From: Dichotomicrobium sp964466965
Lineage (GTDB): Bacteria; Pseudomonadota; Alphaproteobacteria; Rhizobiales; Rhodomicrobiaceae
Length of the DNA: 9,839 nt
NCBI GenBank assembly: GCA_964466965.1
Contig: CAYXPZ010000080.1
Location: 1-9,839 of the forward strand
Reading direction: 5' to 3'
Shown here: positions 1-6,580 of the stretch, piece by piece
Numbering within the stretch: the first letter of the stretch is position 1
How the letters are laid out: each line of letters starts with the position of its first letter
Notes under the pieces: generated by a model
Told to the model about the DNA's origin: nothing
Seen by the model: only the letters and a program-made list of their open reading frames with translations
Database searches by the model: none
Translations under genes and position numbers: made by a program

Positions 1-934
1 CCGCGAGCAGCAGCGCCGTGAGAAACGACATGAAGGTGCCGGTATCATAGTCGCCGGCAACCACGCGGAGCCCTGCGTAGAGGATGGCGAGAGACACAGC
101 AATCCCGGCGACAGTATCGAGCAGCGGTACAGGCGCGGCCTGAAGCACCGACATGCGGTTCCGCTTGTTTTGTATGTCCTTGATAACGCCAATCGACTCT
201 GAACGCTGCGCCATTTCAAGGTTATAGGATTTGACGACGCTTATCCCCTGAACTGTCTCACGAACAAGTTGATTAAGTTTCGCCAAGCCTGCCATTTCGT
301 CTTGCGTTAATTCTTTCATTTTCCGCATAATTATGATGACGCCGTAAAATACCACAGGCGTTACAGCAAAACTGATTAGTGTCAAGATGGGATCTTGAAG
401 CATCATAACAATAAACAAGGCAAAAAGCGTTGCTACATCCCGCAATCCGTTGACAAGAACAAGATTTAATACAGATTTGATTCCCTCAGAAGCATTGTTC
501 ACCCTTATAAGCAACCCATCAGTGCCCTCTTTTCTGAAAAAATCTATGCGTTGAGACAGGATATGGCGCATAAGCCGCTTCTGAACATCCGCGACCATTG
601 CATTCGAAATCTGCTGAGCGAGCACAGTCTGGAAAAACGTGCTCAGGCCCTTGGCCAAGAAAATTCCGAGGACCATTCCGACAAGAGGGATGAGCAGGTC
701 TGTATTGCGCTCCACGAACACGCTATTCACGATATCCCGCACGAGCCATGCCGTAAGCGCAGTCGCGCCGGAGGCGATGCCAATCAGAATGAATATTATG
801 ATGTAGGTGCGCCAGAACTTGTGAAAGTATTCACGAAAAACCAGCAAAAATAGCTCGACATCCCCTTCGCGGACCTTTTCCAGCCAGGTCGCGATCCGGG
901 CTGCCCACCATTTGCTTGTCAGCCAGCGCGGCAT
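1..934 (-). CDS. ABC exporter, N-terminal transmembrane half (partial, MsbA-like)
   Basis: The reverse strand reads open from an ATG at 934 to the window edge, giving 311 residues without a stop. A cytoplasmic N-terminus is followed by hydrophobic segments at about residues 44-66, 80-102, 155-178, 182-203 and 272-290, and a sixth begins near 300. The loop 'LMRHILSQRIDFF' and 'LVRETVQGISVVKSYNLE' (about 223-240) match the coupling-helix regions of type I (MsbA/LipA-like) ABC exporters. Such proteins are about 580-600 residues long, so the ATP-binding half should lie just outside the window. The start is supported by GGAG eight bases upstream. Family membership implies an inner-membrane, ATP-driven lipid, drug or peptide exporter; the substrate is not readable. 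The stretch of the gene around 210-560 is much more AT-rich than the rest of the window and uses codons such as TTA and ATA, so recent acquisition or a mosaic gene is possible. Confidence 0.9.
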   Translation of the reverse strand, partial: MPRWLTSKWWAARIATWLEKVREGDVELFLLVFREYFHKFWRTYIIIFILIGIASGATALTAWLVRDIVNSVFVERNTDLLIPLVGMVLGIFLAKGLSTFFQTVLAQQISNAMVADVQKRLMRHILSQRIDFFRKEGTDGLLIRVNNASEGIKSVLNLVLVNGLRDVATLFALFIVMMLQDPILTLISFAVTPVVFYGVIIIMRKMKELTQDEMAGLAKLNQLVRETVQGISVVKSYNLEMAQRSESIGVIKDIQNKRNRMSVLQAAPVPLLDTVAGIAVSLAILYAGLRVVAGDYDTGTFMSFLTALLLA

Positions 935-1600
935 GAAGCCGTCTCCATGATTTCGGTTCTTGCAGGCGATACGCGTATCGCATGCGACCCAACGCTCGGA
1001 CAATGCGTAGCAGAGTTCAATGCAACTTCGGAACCTTGGCGGGTAGAGCCGGGACGCAGCGACGCAGCCAATGCTCCCTTATGGACAGACATGGTCTGAT
1101 CCAACGGCGGGCCGTTCCGCTACGATCTCTCCAGACGACAATTTCAGGATATACGACACTCGCAATCCGGCAACTTTCTGTACCGCTCATTTGGATCGGA
1201 TTGGACTGCCCGCGCTACAAGCCGCTTGACAGCATGCACAATTGCGCCCTCTGCACGGAAGGTCGTCGTCCCGACCACCCATATGTGCATAGCCGGCCGC
1301 GCCGGCCAGCCTGCCCAAACCGCTCCGGACCATGCGCATCAGCCCCAGACGTTTGGCCAAGCTCCACGAGCGTGCCAGCGAGTCGCAGGGACCATGGCGA
1401 AAAGTCCGCCGCCAGACCATGCTGTGTGATTGCGCTACCACAGTCCGTCTGCCCCTTCAATTCAATATCGCTTTTAGCGTTGGTATCTGAACCAGGCGGC
1501 GTTAGCTATGCCATACGGCCTAATAATCGCCGATATGATGCGACTGAAACATGTCCGCTGCGCCAGGAGGCTGCAGCGTTACGTCGAAGGGATCTTGCCT
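935..1600. other. 666-base intergenic stretch without a convincing gene
   Basis: This region separates the divergently transcribed exporter and outer membrane protein genes. Several open frames of 60-246 codons cross it on both strands, but their translations are rich in Arg, Pro, Cys and Ser, show no family motif, and lack a good ribosome binding site. It should hold the promoters of both flanking genes. On the exporter side it carries the palindrome at 966-981. On the other side, TAATAA at 1521-1526 could be a -10 box, but it has no good -35. The GC-rich 15-mer at 1292-1306 recurs exactly at 1964-1978 inside the neighbouring gene. It could contain a decayed gene, but no parent family could be recognised. 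Confidence 0.5.
966..981. promoter_or_regulatory. Perfect 16-base palindrome upstream of the ABC exporter
   Basis: GCGATACGCGTATCGC is identical to its own reverse complement over all 16 bases. Its near edge is 31 bases upstream of the exporter start codon at 934, a normal place for a dimeric repressor site. A poor -10-like GATACG lies inside it, with TTGTCC 18 bases further upstream on the minus strand. The palindrome is directly visible; its role as an operator is inferred from symmetry and position, and no regulator can be named. Confidence 0.4.
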
Positions 1601-2254
1601 ATGCGCACGTATGCTGCTGCCGTCTTGGCCGCCATCGCTCTCATCGCGGCGCCCCCCGCCAATGCGACGGATCTGATTTCCAAACTCTGGCCCGCGACGG
1701 ATGCCGAACTGGGCGCGCCTGATTGGTCCGGCTTCGCCGCCTCGCCCCGGGTCAACTACACCCAGTTCGACGTGACGGGCGACGCAGCACCCGGCTTTGA
1801 TGATCTGGAAGGCCTGCTCGTTGGCGGCCAGCTTGCCTATGACTGGCATTATGACCATTTCGTTTTCGGGGTGGAGACTGCCGGGCAGCTTGGATTTGCC
1901 GAGGAGAATGGTCGCGGCGCCGTCCGAAATTTTGAACTCGAGCTTGACTCTTTCGGTCTGGTTGCCGGCCGCGCCGGCTTTACCTATGGCCGGTTCCTTG
2001 TCTTCGGCAAGGGCGGCGGCGCGTTTGCCCGGCTCGAAGCCTCTGGCCCGACGGAAGAAACTGAAAACCTGAGCGGATGGATTGCCGGAGGCGGCGTAGA
2101 ATATGCCTGGAACGAGGGAACGTTCCTGCGCTTCGAATACAACCGCGTTGAACTCGACGAAGAGACATTCGATAACCTGCCGGCAGGCAGCGACGAAATC
2201 GGGCTGGAAGCAGATATCTTCAGTGTTGGTTTCACCCGCAAGCTGAAATGGTAG
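1601..2254 (+). CDS. Secreted outer membrane beta-barrel protein, Omp25/RopB-like
   Basis: A 217-residue protein opens with a typical Sec signal peptide: Arg2, a hydrophobic Ala/Ile/Leu core, and an ANA cleavage site at residues 20-22. The mature part alternates polar and hydrophobic residues in beta-strand fashion. It has the glycine-rich hairpins of small porin-like barrels of the Omp25/Omp31/RopB type (for example 'GWIAGGGVEYAW' and 'VAGRAGFTYGRFLVFGKGGG') and ends in an aromatic residue (KLKW), the usual signal for insertion by the Bam machinery. The start at 1601 is preferred because it gives an intact signal peptide and has GAAGGGA a few bases upstream; an in-frame ATG at 1508 would put 31 residues in front of that peptide. 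Function is probably structural or a small pore. The gene is alone on its strand and faces the lyase gene tail to tail. The family call is fairly secure, the physiological role unknown. Confidence 0.8.
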   Translation: MRTYAAAVLAAIALIAAPPANATDLISKLWPATDAELGAPDWSGFAASPRVNYTQFDVTGDAAPGFDDLEGLLVGGQLAYDWHYDHFVFGVETAGQLGFAEENGRGAVRNFELELDSFGLVAGRAGFTYGRFLVFGKGGGAFARLEASGPTEETENLSGWIAGGGVEYAWNEGTFLRFEYNRVELDEETFDNLPAGSDEIGLEADIFSVGFTRKLKW

Positions 2255-2418
2255 CGCTGGGAATACCGTCTGGGTTAGCCGCACCGACCGCGTCCCTGTG
2301 ATCAGGTCTCGCAATGACCACAGCTTCTGTGCGCAGAAGGCGGCGGGGTTGCGACGCGCGCGACGGCGAACTGATTTTTCAGCCGCAGCCGCGCGCCGCC
2401 ACGCCCCGCATGCCATCC
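2255..2418. terminator. Convergent intergenic region with weak terminator-like hairpins
   Basis: The outer membrane protein gene and the lyase gene end here facing each other. Two small hairpins are visible: a 6-bp stem CTTCTG/CAGAAG with a TGCG loop at 2324-2339, and CTGA/TCAG around a TTTT loop at 2371-2382. Neither is followed by a run of T on either strand. A bidirectional terminator would be expected between convergent genes, but the sequence gives only weak support for an intrinsic one. Confidence 0.2.
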
Positions 2419-3402
2419 TTAGGCCTGCGCCCGGCGCTCGATCACCCGCGCCTTTTCGACCAGCACTTCCGCCTGACGGATTGAAGCGTAATCGATCAGC
2501 CGGCCGTCCAGCGACACCGCGCCCTTACCCTGCGCCTCGGCCTCGCGCATCGCCGCCAGGATACGCTGCGCGCGCTCGACTTCCTCAGCGCCGGGGCTCA
2601 TGACCTGGTTGGCCAGCTCAATCTGCGACGGGTGGATCGCCCATTTGCCCTCGCAGCCCAGCACCGCTGCGCGCTTGGCCGCCGCCGTGTAGCCGTCCGG
2701 GTCGGAGAAATCCCCGAACGGGCCGTCGATGGGCCGCAGGCCATTCGCCCGCGCCGCGACGACCATCCGCGCGATAGCGTAATGCCACATGTCGCCCCAA
2801 TGGCTCTCGCGCGCGCCGCCGTCCGAGTCGGTCAGCACCGCATAATCCGGATTTGCGCCGCCGATATTCGTCGTGCGCGCCCGCGTCGAGGCCGCATAGT
2901 CCGCCACGCCGAAATGCAGCGACTCGTTGCGTTTGCTGGCCGCGGCGATCTCCGAGACGTTTTGCATCCCCAGCGCCGTCTCGATGATGTGCTCGAAACC
3001 AATTCGCCCGGTAAAGCCCATCGCCTGCTCGATCTGGGTGACCATCATGTCGACAGCGTAGACGTCTGCGGCCGTGCCAACCTTCGGGATCATGATAAGA
3101 TCGAGCTTCGCGCCGGCCTTCTCCACGACCTCCACGACGTCGCGGTACATATAATGCGTGTCCAGCCCGTTGATGCGCACCGACATGGTCTTGCCGCGCC
3201 AGTCAATGTCATGCAGCGCCTCGACGATGTTCTTGCGCGCCTGTTCCTTATCCTGCGGCGCAACGGCATCTTCCAGATCGAGAAAGATCACGTCCGCTGC
3301 CGAGGCCGCGGCTTTCTCAAACAGTTGCGGCTGGCTGCCCGGAACGGCCAGCTCGCTGCGGTTTAAACGCGCCGGCGCCTGCGCGATCATGGTGAAGCTC
3401 AT
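2419..3402 (-). CDS. mcl: L-malyl-CoA/beta-methylmalyl-CoA lyase
   Basis: This 327-residue protein belongs to the HpcH/HpaI (CitE-like) TIM-barrel aldolases. It cleaves (S)-malyl-CoA to glyoxylate and acetyl-CoA, the step of the serine cycle that regenerates the glyoxylate acceptor. The N-terminus ('RSELAVPGSQPQLFEKAA', 'ADVIFLDLEDAVAP') is that of malyl-CoA lyases. Arg76 in 'SVRINGLDT', Glu141 in 'IIETALGM' and Asp168 in 'FGVADYAAST' fall at the same numbers as the CoA-thioester- and Mg-binding residues of the Rhodobacter enzyme. The C-terminal lid 'GRLIDYASIRQAE' carries the expected catalytic Asp. The length is normal and the start has GGGAG about ten bases upstream. In Methylobacterium this gene follows ppc in the same direction. 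Here it is on the opposite strand, 97 bases behind a response-regulator gene with which it may be co-transcribed. Citrate lyase beta is the main alternative, but similarity runs through the lid domain. Confidence 0.95.
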   Translation of the reverse strand: MSFTMIAQAPARLNRSELAVPGSQPQLFEKAAASAADVIFLDLEDAVAPQDKEQARKNIVEALHDIDWRGKTMSVRINGLDTHYMYRDVVEVVEKAGAKLDLIMIPKVGTAADVYAVDMMVTQIEQAMGFTGRIGFEHIIETALGMQNVSEIAAASKRNESLHFGVADYAASTRARTTNIGGANPDYAVLTDSDGGARESHWGDMWHYAIARMVVAARANGLRPIDGPFGDFSDPDGYTAAAKRAAVLGCEGKWAIHPSQIELANQVMSPGAEEVERAQRILAAMREAEAQGKGAVSLDGRLIDYASIRQAEVLVEKARVIERRAQA

Positions 3403-3500
3403 GGACGTCTCTCCCTTGCCGCTGTCTGACTGACTTGTAGAGGGGAGGGACAGCGTGCGCTTCTGTCAAGCCAAAGTTGCCGCATCGGCGCCTGTCCGGC
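3403..3500 (-). promoter_or_regulatory. mcl leader with consensus -35 box and alternating CTGTC/GACAG repeats
   Basis: On the minus strand a perfect TTGACA (complement of 3464-3469) lies about 60 bases upstream of the lyase start, but no good -10 box follows at 16-18 bases, suggesting an activator-dependent promoter. GCTGTC at 3421-3426 and GACAGC at 3449-3454 form a 6-bp inverted repeat with a 22-base spacer, and CTGTC recurs at 3463-3467. ACTTTGG one base upstream of TTGACA resembles the ACTTTGG that precedes the first direct repeat before mtkA. Promoter function is inferred. Confidence 0.35.
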
Positions 3501-4169
3501 TCAGGCGACGTCTGGCCCCGCCGGAGGCGTCTCGCCGGAAGCGTAATAGAGCGCGACGGCCTGTGTGCGGCTGCGCACCGAAAGCTTCTCGAAGATATTG
3601 CGGAGATGGAACTTCACTGTATTTAGCGAGATGTCGAGCTGCCGCGCCAACTCCTTGTTGCTCAGGCCCATTGCCAGCAGTTCCACCAGCCGGCGCTCGC
3701 GATCTGTCAGCGTGTCGAGCGGGTTGCGGCCCAGTTCGCGGACATCGAGGAACGGAAACACCATCCGCCCCTGCGCAACCTCGTGGACGACATCAAGCAG
3801 GCGTTCCGGCGTCTCTTCGCGTGCGCAAAAACCGGCCGCGCCGAGGGCCATCGCCTGACGCGCCACGGCTTGGCCATCACCTGGACCGTACACCACGATT
3901 CGCGGACCGCTGGCCTGCGCGCGCAGCCGTTCCAACAGTTGGGCGCCGCCCATGTGCGGCAACGCCCAGTCAACAACGCTCACCGTGACCCTGGTCCGTG
4001 CAATGAGATCCAGAAGCGTCTCCGCGGAGCGCGTCGTGAAGACCAGACTGAAACGGCTGTCTTTTTCGATATACTCCGAGAGCGCGCCGAGCATGACCGA
4101 ATTGGAGTCTGCCAGCGCGACATCCGCGACCCCATTCTCACGCCCGGCTCGGCTACCGTCTCCCGCCAT
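3501..4169 (-). CDS. NarL/FixJ-type response regulator with degenerate receiver
   Basis: This is a 222-residue two-domain regulator. Residues about 14-138 form a CheY-like receiver. Residues about 150-210 form a LuxR-type helix-turn-helix with the standard signature ('LTDRERRLVELLAMGLSNKE' followed by 'LARQLDISLNTVKFHLRNIF'), so it should bind DNA as a dimer. The phospho-acceptor Asp67 is present in 'VVDWALPHMGG', but other pocket residues are altered. The usual acidic pair is Asp21-Ser22, the switch Thr/Ser is replaced in 'VVYGPGDG' (Gly95), and the conserved Lys is Arg117 in 'GFCAREE'. It may therefore act without classical phosphorylation or respond to another signal. No histidine kinase gene is in the window. 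The start at 4169 has GAGG upstream. The gene lies between mcl, downstream on the same strand, and divergently transcribed mtkA, so it is a good candidate regulator of both; this is inference. Confidence 0.85.
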   Translation of the reverse strand: MAGDGSRAGRENGVADVALADSNSVMLGALSEYIEKDSRFSLVFTTRSAETLLDLIARTRVTVSVVDWALPHMGGAQLLERLRAQASGPRIVVYGPGDGQAVARQAMALGAAGFCAREETPERLLDVVHEVAQGRMVFPFLDVRELGRNPLDTLTDRERRLVELLAMGLSNKELARQLDISLNTVKFHLRNIFEKLSVRSRTQAVALYYASGETPPAGPDVA

Positions 4170-4223
4170 GACAACCTCACGCCCCCACCCGGAAAGGTGG
4201 CGCAGAAAACATAACAGAGACTA

Positions 4224-4257
4224 TGCTACACTTTTTGGTGGCAGAATTGCTACCCTT
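4224..4257 (+). repeat. Imperfect direct repeat TGCTAC(A/C)CTT
   Basis: TGCTACACTT at 4224-4233 and TGCTACCCTT at 4248-4257 match at nine of ten positions, 24 bases apart, about 55 and 79 bases upstream of the regulator start. NarL-family proteins recognise short heptamers of the form TACYYMT, and TACCCTT comes close. An autoregulatory site for the adjacent NarL-type protein is possible but speculative. Confidence 0.3.
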
Positions 4258-4318
4258 ACGGTCACTCTAAAGAAGGTATATGGGTGTGGCGGCATAAAGC
4301 TCTGGGCGTCTACTTTGG

Positions 4319-4395
4319 AAGGATTGACGGTACCGGCGCCGTAAGAGCGACCGGGCCGGTCGATGGGTTGGAAGCGCAAATTCAAGGATTGACGG
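4319..4395 (+). repeat. Exact 12-base direct repeat flanking an inverted repeat
   Basis: AAGGATTGACGG occurs at 4319-4330 and again at 4384-4395, 65 bases apart. Almost exactly midway is the inverted repeat CGACCG-GGC-CGGTCG (4348-4362). The second copy ends about 100 bases upstream of the mtkA start. The TTGACG in each copy resembles a -35 box, but neither has a good -10 at the right distance, so protein-binding sites are more likely than twin promoters. The repeats are directly visible; the regulatory role is inferred. Confidence 0.5.
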
Positions 4396-4493
4396 GCCTG
4401 CAACGATCGCGGTCGCCCTGCTAGCAGCGTGGCGGAGGCGGTTCAGGCGCTGGGCAATCGGCTTGATGCGAGACATCGCCGAGGGGCATATCA

Positions 4494-5693
4494 GTGGATA
4501 TTCACGAGTATCAGACCAAGGAAATCCTGGCCCGGTTTGGGGTGAAGTCACCAAAGGGTGGCCTTGCCTACAGCCCGGAGCAGGCGGCCTACCACGCGCA
4601 TGAAATTGGCGGCGACAAGTGGGTGGTCAAGGCGCAGATCCATTCCGGTGGGCGCGGAAAGGCCGGCGGCGTGAAGGTTTGCGACAGCGAAAGTGCGGTG
4701 TTCGACGCGGCCAACGCCCTGCTCGGCCAGCGCCTTGTGACCGAGCAAACCGGACAGGCCGGCAAACTCGTCTATCGTGTCTATGTTGAGGAAGCCGTTC
4801 AGATCGAACGCGAGCTCTATCTCGCCCTCGTGCTCGACCGCGCCTCCGAACGGATCATGCTGGTTGCCTCGCGCGAGGGCGGGATGGAGATCGAGGAAAT
4901 CGCACATAAGCAGCCCGACTCCATCATCCGCACAACCATCGACCCCGCGATCGGACTACTGGACTTTCAGGCTCGCGAGATAGCGTTCGCGCTGAAATTC
5001 GCGCCCTCGCAGATCCAGGACGCGGTGCGCATTCTTCGTGGCTGCTACCAGGCCTTTCGCGACATGGATGCAACGATGGTCGAAATCAATCCGCTGGGCG
5101 AACTGGCCGACGGCAGCATCGTCGCGCTCGATGCCAAGCTGGCCTTTGACGACAACGCGCTCTACCGCCGCCCGGAGATTTCCGAGCTGCGCGACAAGAC
5201 CCAGGAAGACACGCGGGAAATGCAGGCCGCCGATCGCGGCCTCAGCTATGTCGGTCTTGATGGCAACATCGGCTGCATCGTCAACGGCGCAGGCCTCGCG
5301 ATGGCGACGATGGACATGATCCAACTCGCCGGCGGCCAGCCTGCCAACTTCCTCGACATCGGCGGCGGCGCTTCGCCCGACCGGGTCGCCAAGGCGTTCC
5401 GTCTGGTGCGCTCGGACCAGAATGTCGAGGCCGTGCTCGTTAATATCTTCGCCGGCATCAACCGCTGCGATTGGGTCGCCGAGGGCGTTGTTCAGGCGCT
5501 GGAAGCCGCACCGATCGACATCCCGGTGGTGGTTCGTCTCGCCGGCACAAACGTAAAGGAAGGCCGGCAGATCCTCGCGCGCAGCGGCCTGCCGATTATC
5601 CGCGCGGCAACGCTTTCCGAAGCTGCCGATCGAGTTGTCACCGCTTGGAAAAACCACAAGGCAGAAGCCGTAAAAGCCGGGGCAGCGCAATGA
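4494..5693 (+). CDS. mtkA: Malate-CoA ligase (malate thiokinase) beta subunit
   Basis: This 399-residue protein is the ATP-grasp subunit of malate-CoA ligase, which with MtkB converts malate, ATP and CoA to malyl-CoA in the serine cycle. The N-terminus 'MDIHEYQTKEILARFGV', the nucleotide-binding loop 'KAQIHSGGRGKAGGVK' (about residues 46-61) and 'MVEINPLGE' with 'ALDAKLAFDDNALYRR' for Mg-nucleotide binding are family hallmarks. The C-terminal ligase domain has 'GCIVNGAGLAMATMDMI' and 'FAGINRCDWVAEG'. The close relative succinyl-CoA synthetase beta (SucC) is the alternative. 'GGGASPDRVAKAFRLV' and 'INRCDWVAEG' are the MtkA forms, and the neighbouring ppc and malyl-CoA lyase genes favour malate. 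The start codon is GTG, chosen because it gives the family N-terminus and has GAGGGG seven bases upstream. The gene overlaps mtkB by four bases (ATGA), indicating translational coupling. Confidence 0.95.
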   Translation: MDIHEYQTKEILARFGVKSPKGGLAYSPEQAAYHAHEIGGDKWVVKAQIHSGGRGKAGGVKVCDSESAVFDAANALLGQRLVTEQTGQAGKLVYRVYVEEAVQIERELYLALVLDRASERIMLVASREGGMEIEEIAHKQPDSIIRTTIDPAIGLLDFQAREIAFALKFAPSQIQDAVRILRGCYQAFRDMDATMVEINPLGELADGSIVALDAKLAFDDNALYRRPEISELRDKTQEDTREMQAADRGLSYVGLDGNIGCIVNGAGLAMATMDMIQLAGGQPANFLDIGGGASPDRVAKAFRLVRSDQNVEAVLVNIFAGINRCDWVAEGVVQALEAAPIDIPVVVRLAGTNVKEGRQILARSGLPIIRAATLSEAADRVVTAWKNHKAEAVKAGAAQ

Positions 5694-6580
5694 GCATCCT
5701 GATCGACCGCAACACACCGGTATTGGTGCAAGGCATCACCGGGCGCATAGCCGGCTTCCACACGCAGGAGATGCTCGAATACGGCACGAACATCGTTGGG
5801 GGCGTGGTGCCGGGCAAGGGCGGCACGGAAGTCCAAGGGGTGCCGGTGTTCGACACCGCTAAGGAGGCCGTGGCCGCGACCGGCGCGACCGCAAGCATAG
5901 TGATCGTCCCGCCGCCATTTGCCGCCGACAGCATTCAAGAAGCCGCCGATGCCAGCATCTCACTGTGCGTGGCCATCACCGACGGCATCGCCGCGCAGGA
6001 CATGATGCAGGTCAAGCGCTTCATGCGCCGCTACCGCCAGGACAAGAAGATGCGCCTGATCGGGCCGAATTGCGCAGGCGTTATCAGCCCCGGCAAGGCG
6101 CTATTGGGCATTATGCCCGGCCACATCTATCAGCCCGGCCATGTCGGCATCGTCGGACGCTCGGGAACACTCGGGTATGAGGCGGCGGCGCAGATGAAGG
6201 AGTTAGGCATCGGCGTCTCCACCAGCGTGGGTATTGGCGGCGACCCGATCAACGGCAGCTCGTTCCGCGACATTCTCCAGCTTTTCGAGGAAGATCCCGA
6301 TACCCACGCGGTGATGATGATCGGCGAGATCGGCGGCCCGCAAGAAGCCGACGCCGCGAGCTTCATCCGCGATCACATGACCAAGCCGGTGGTGGCCTAT
6401 GTCGCGGGCTTGAGCGCGCCGAAGGGCAAGCGCATGGGCCATGCCGGGGCGATCATTTCCGCGTTTGGCGAGAGCGCCAGCGAGAAGGTCGAGATCCTGC
6501 GGGAGGTCGGCGTGACGATTGTGGAGCACCCGTCGGACATCGGGGCGACGGTCGGAAAGGTCATCGAGGCCGTTTCTTAA
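5690..6580 (+). CDS. mtkB: Malate-CoA ligase (malate thiokinase) alpha subunit
   Basis: This 296-residue CoA-binding subunit pairs with MtkA. The Rossmann-type CoA-binding domain starts with 'VQGITGRIAGFHTQEMLEYG' and 'GGVVPGKGG' (about residues 13-44), followed by 'LIGPNCAGVISPGKALLGIM'. The ligase domain contains 'GIVGRSGTLGYEAAAQM'. His251 in 'KRMGHAGAIISAFGE' matches the histidine that is transiently phosphorylated in the SucD/MtkB family. The length is normal. Its ATG overlaps the mtkA stop, and a GGGG tract seven bases upstream serves as ribosome binding site, so the two subunits should be made in equal amounts. Succinyl-CoA synthetase alpha is the alternative by homology, but linkage to ppc and the malyl-CoA lyase gene makes the malate enzyme much more likely. 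Confidence 0.94.
   Translation: MSILIDRNTPVLVQGITGRIAGFHTQEMLEYGTNIVGGVVPGKGGTEVQGVPVFDTAKEAVAATGATASIVIVPPPFAADSIQEAADASISLCVAITDGIAAQDMMQVKRFMRRYRQDKKMRLIGPNCAGVISPGKALLGIMPGHIYQPGHVGIVGRSGTLGYEAAAQMKELGIGVSTSVGIGGDPINGSSFRDILQLFEEDPDTHAVMMIGEIGGPQEADAASFIRDHMTKPVVAYVAGLSAPKGKRMGHAGAIISAFGESASEKVEILREVGVTIVEHPSDIGATVGKVIEAVS

Larger units (their letters stand above)
4170..4493. promoter_or_regulatory. Divergent control region between the regulator gene and mtkA
   Basis: These 324 bases must hold the promoter of the regulator (minus) and of mtkAB (plus). The part nearest the regulator, about 4205-4320, is AT-richer than its surroundings and contains TATATG at 4277-4282, a possible but weak -10 box for mtkA. 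The part nearest mtkA contains the repeats listed separately. GAGGGG at 4481-4486, seven bases before the GTG start of mtkA, is a strong ribosome binding site. No tRNA, small gene or clear sigma-70 promoter with both boxes was found. Confidence 0.6.

Noticed and set aside
1469..1479. CGCTTTTAGCG as a hairpin or terminator
   Set aside because: The 4-bp stem with a 3-base loop is too small and no T run follows.
982..1722. 246-codon plus-strand open frame across the intergenic gap
   Set aside because: The translation is Arg/Pro/Cys-rich without recognisable domains, it runs into the outer membrane protein gene in another frame, and there is no good ribosome binding site.
1292..1978. GCCGGCCGCGCCGGC present at 1292-1306 and 1964-1978 as a repeat family
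   Set aside because: Only two copies of a 15-mer made entirely of G and C, one of them coding, are not convincing as a repeat element in GC-rich DNA.
1520..2416. 298-codon open frame antisense to the outer membrane protein gene
   Set aside because: It mirrors a gene with a clear signal peptide and barrel features. Its translation shows no family motif and is typical of antisense frames in GC-rich DNA.
2632..3366. 244-codon plus-strand open frame opposite mcl
   Set aside because: It lies wholly within the malyl-CoA lyase gene, whose catalytic residues are all in place.
4494..6580. Succinyl-CoA synthetase (sucCD) instead of malate-CoA ligase
   Set aside because: The families are homologous, but the subunit sequence details and the linkage to ppc and the malyl-CoA lyase gene fit malate thiokinase. 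A sucCD pair would normally adjoin sucAB or mdh.
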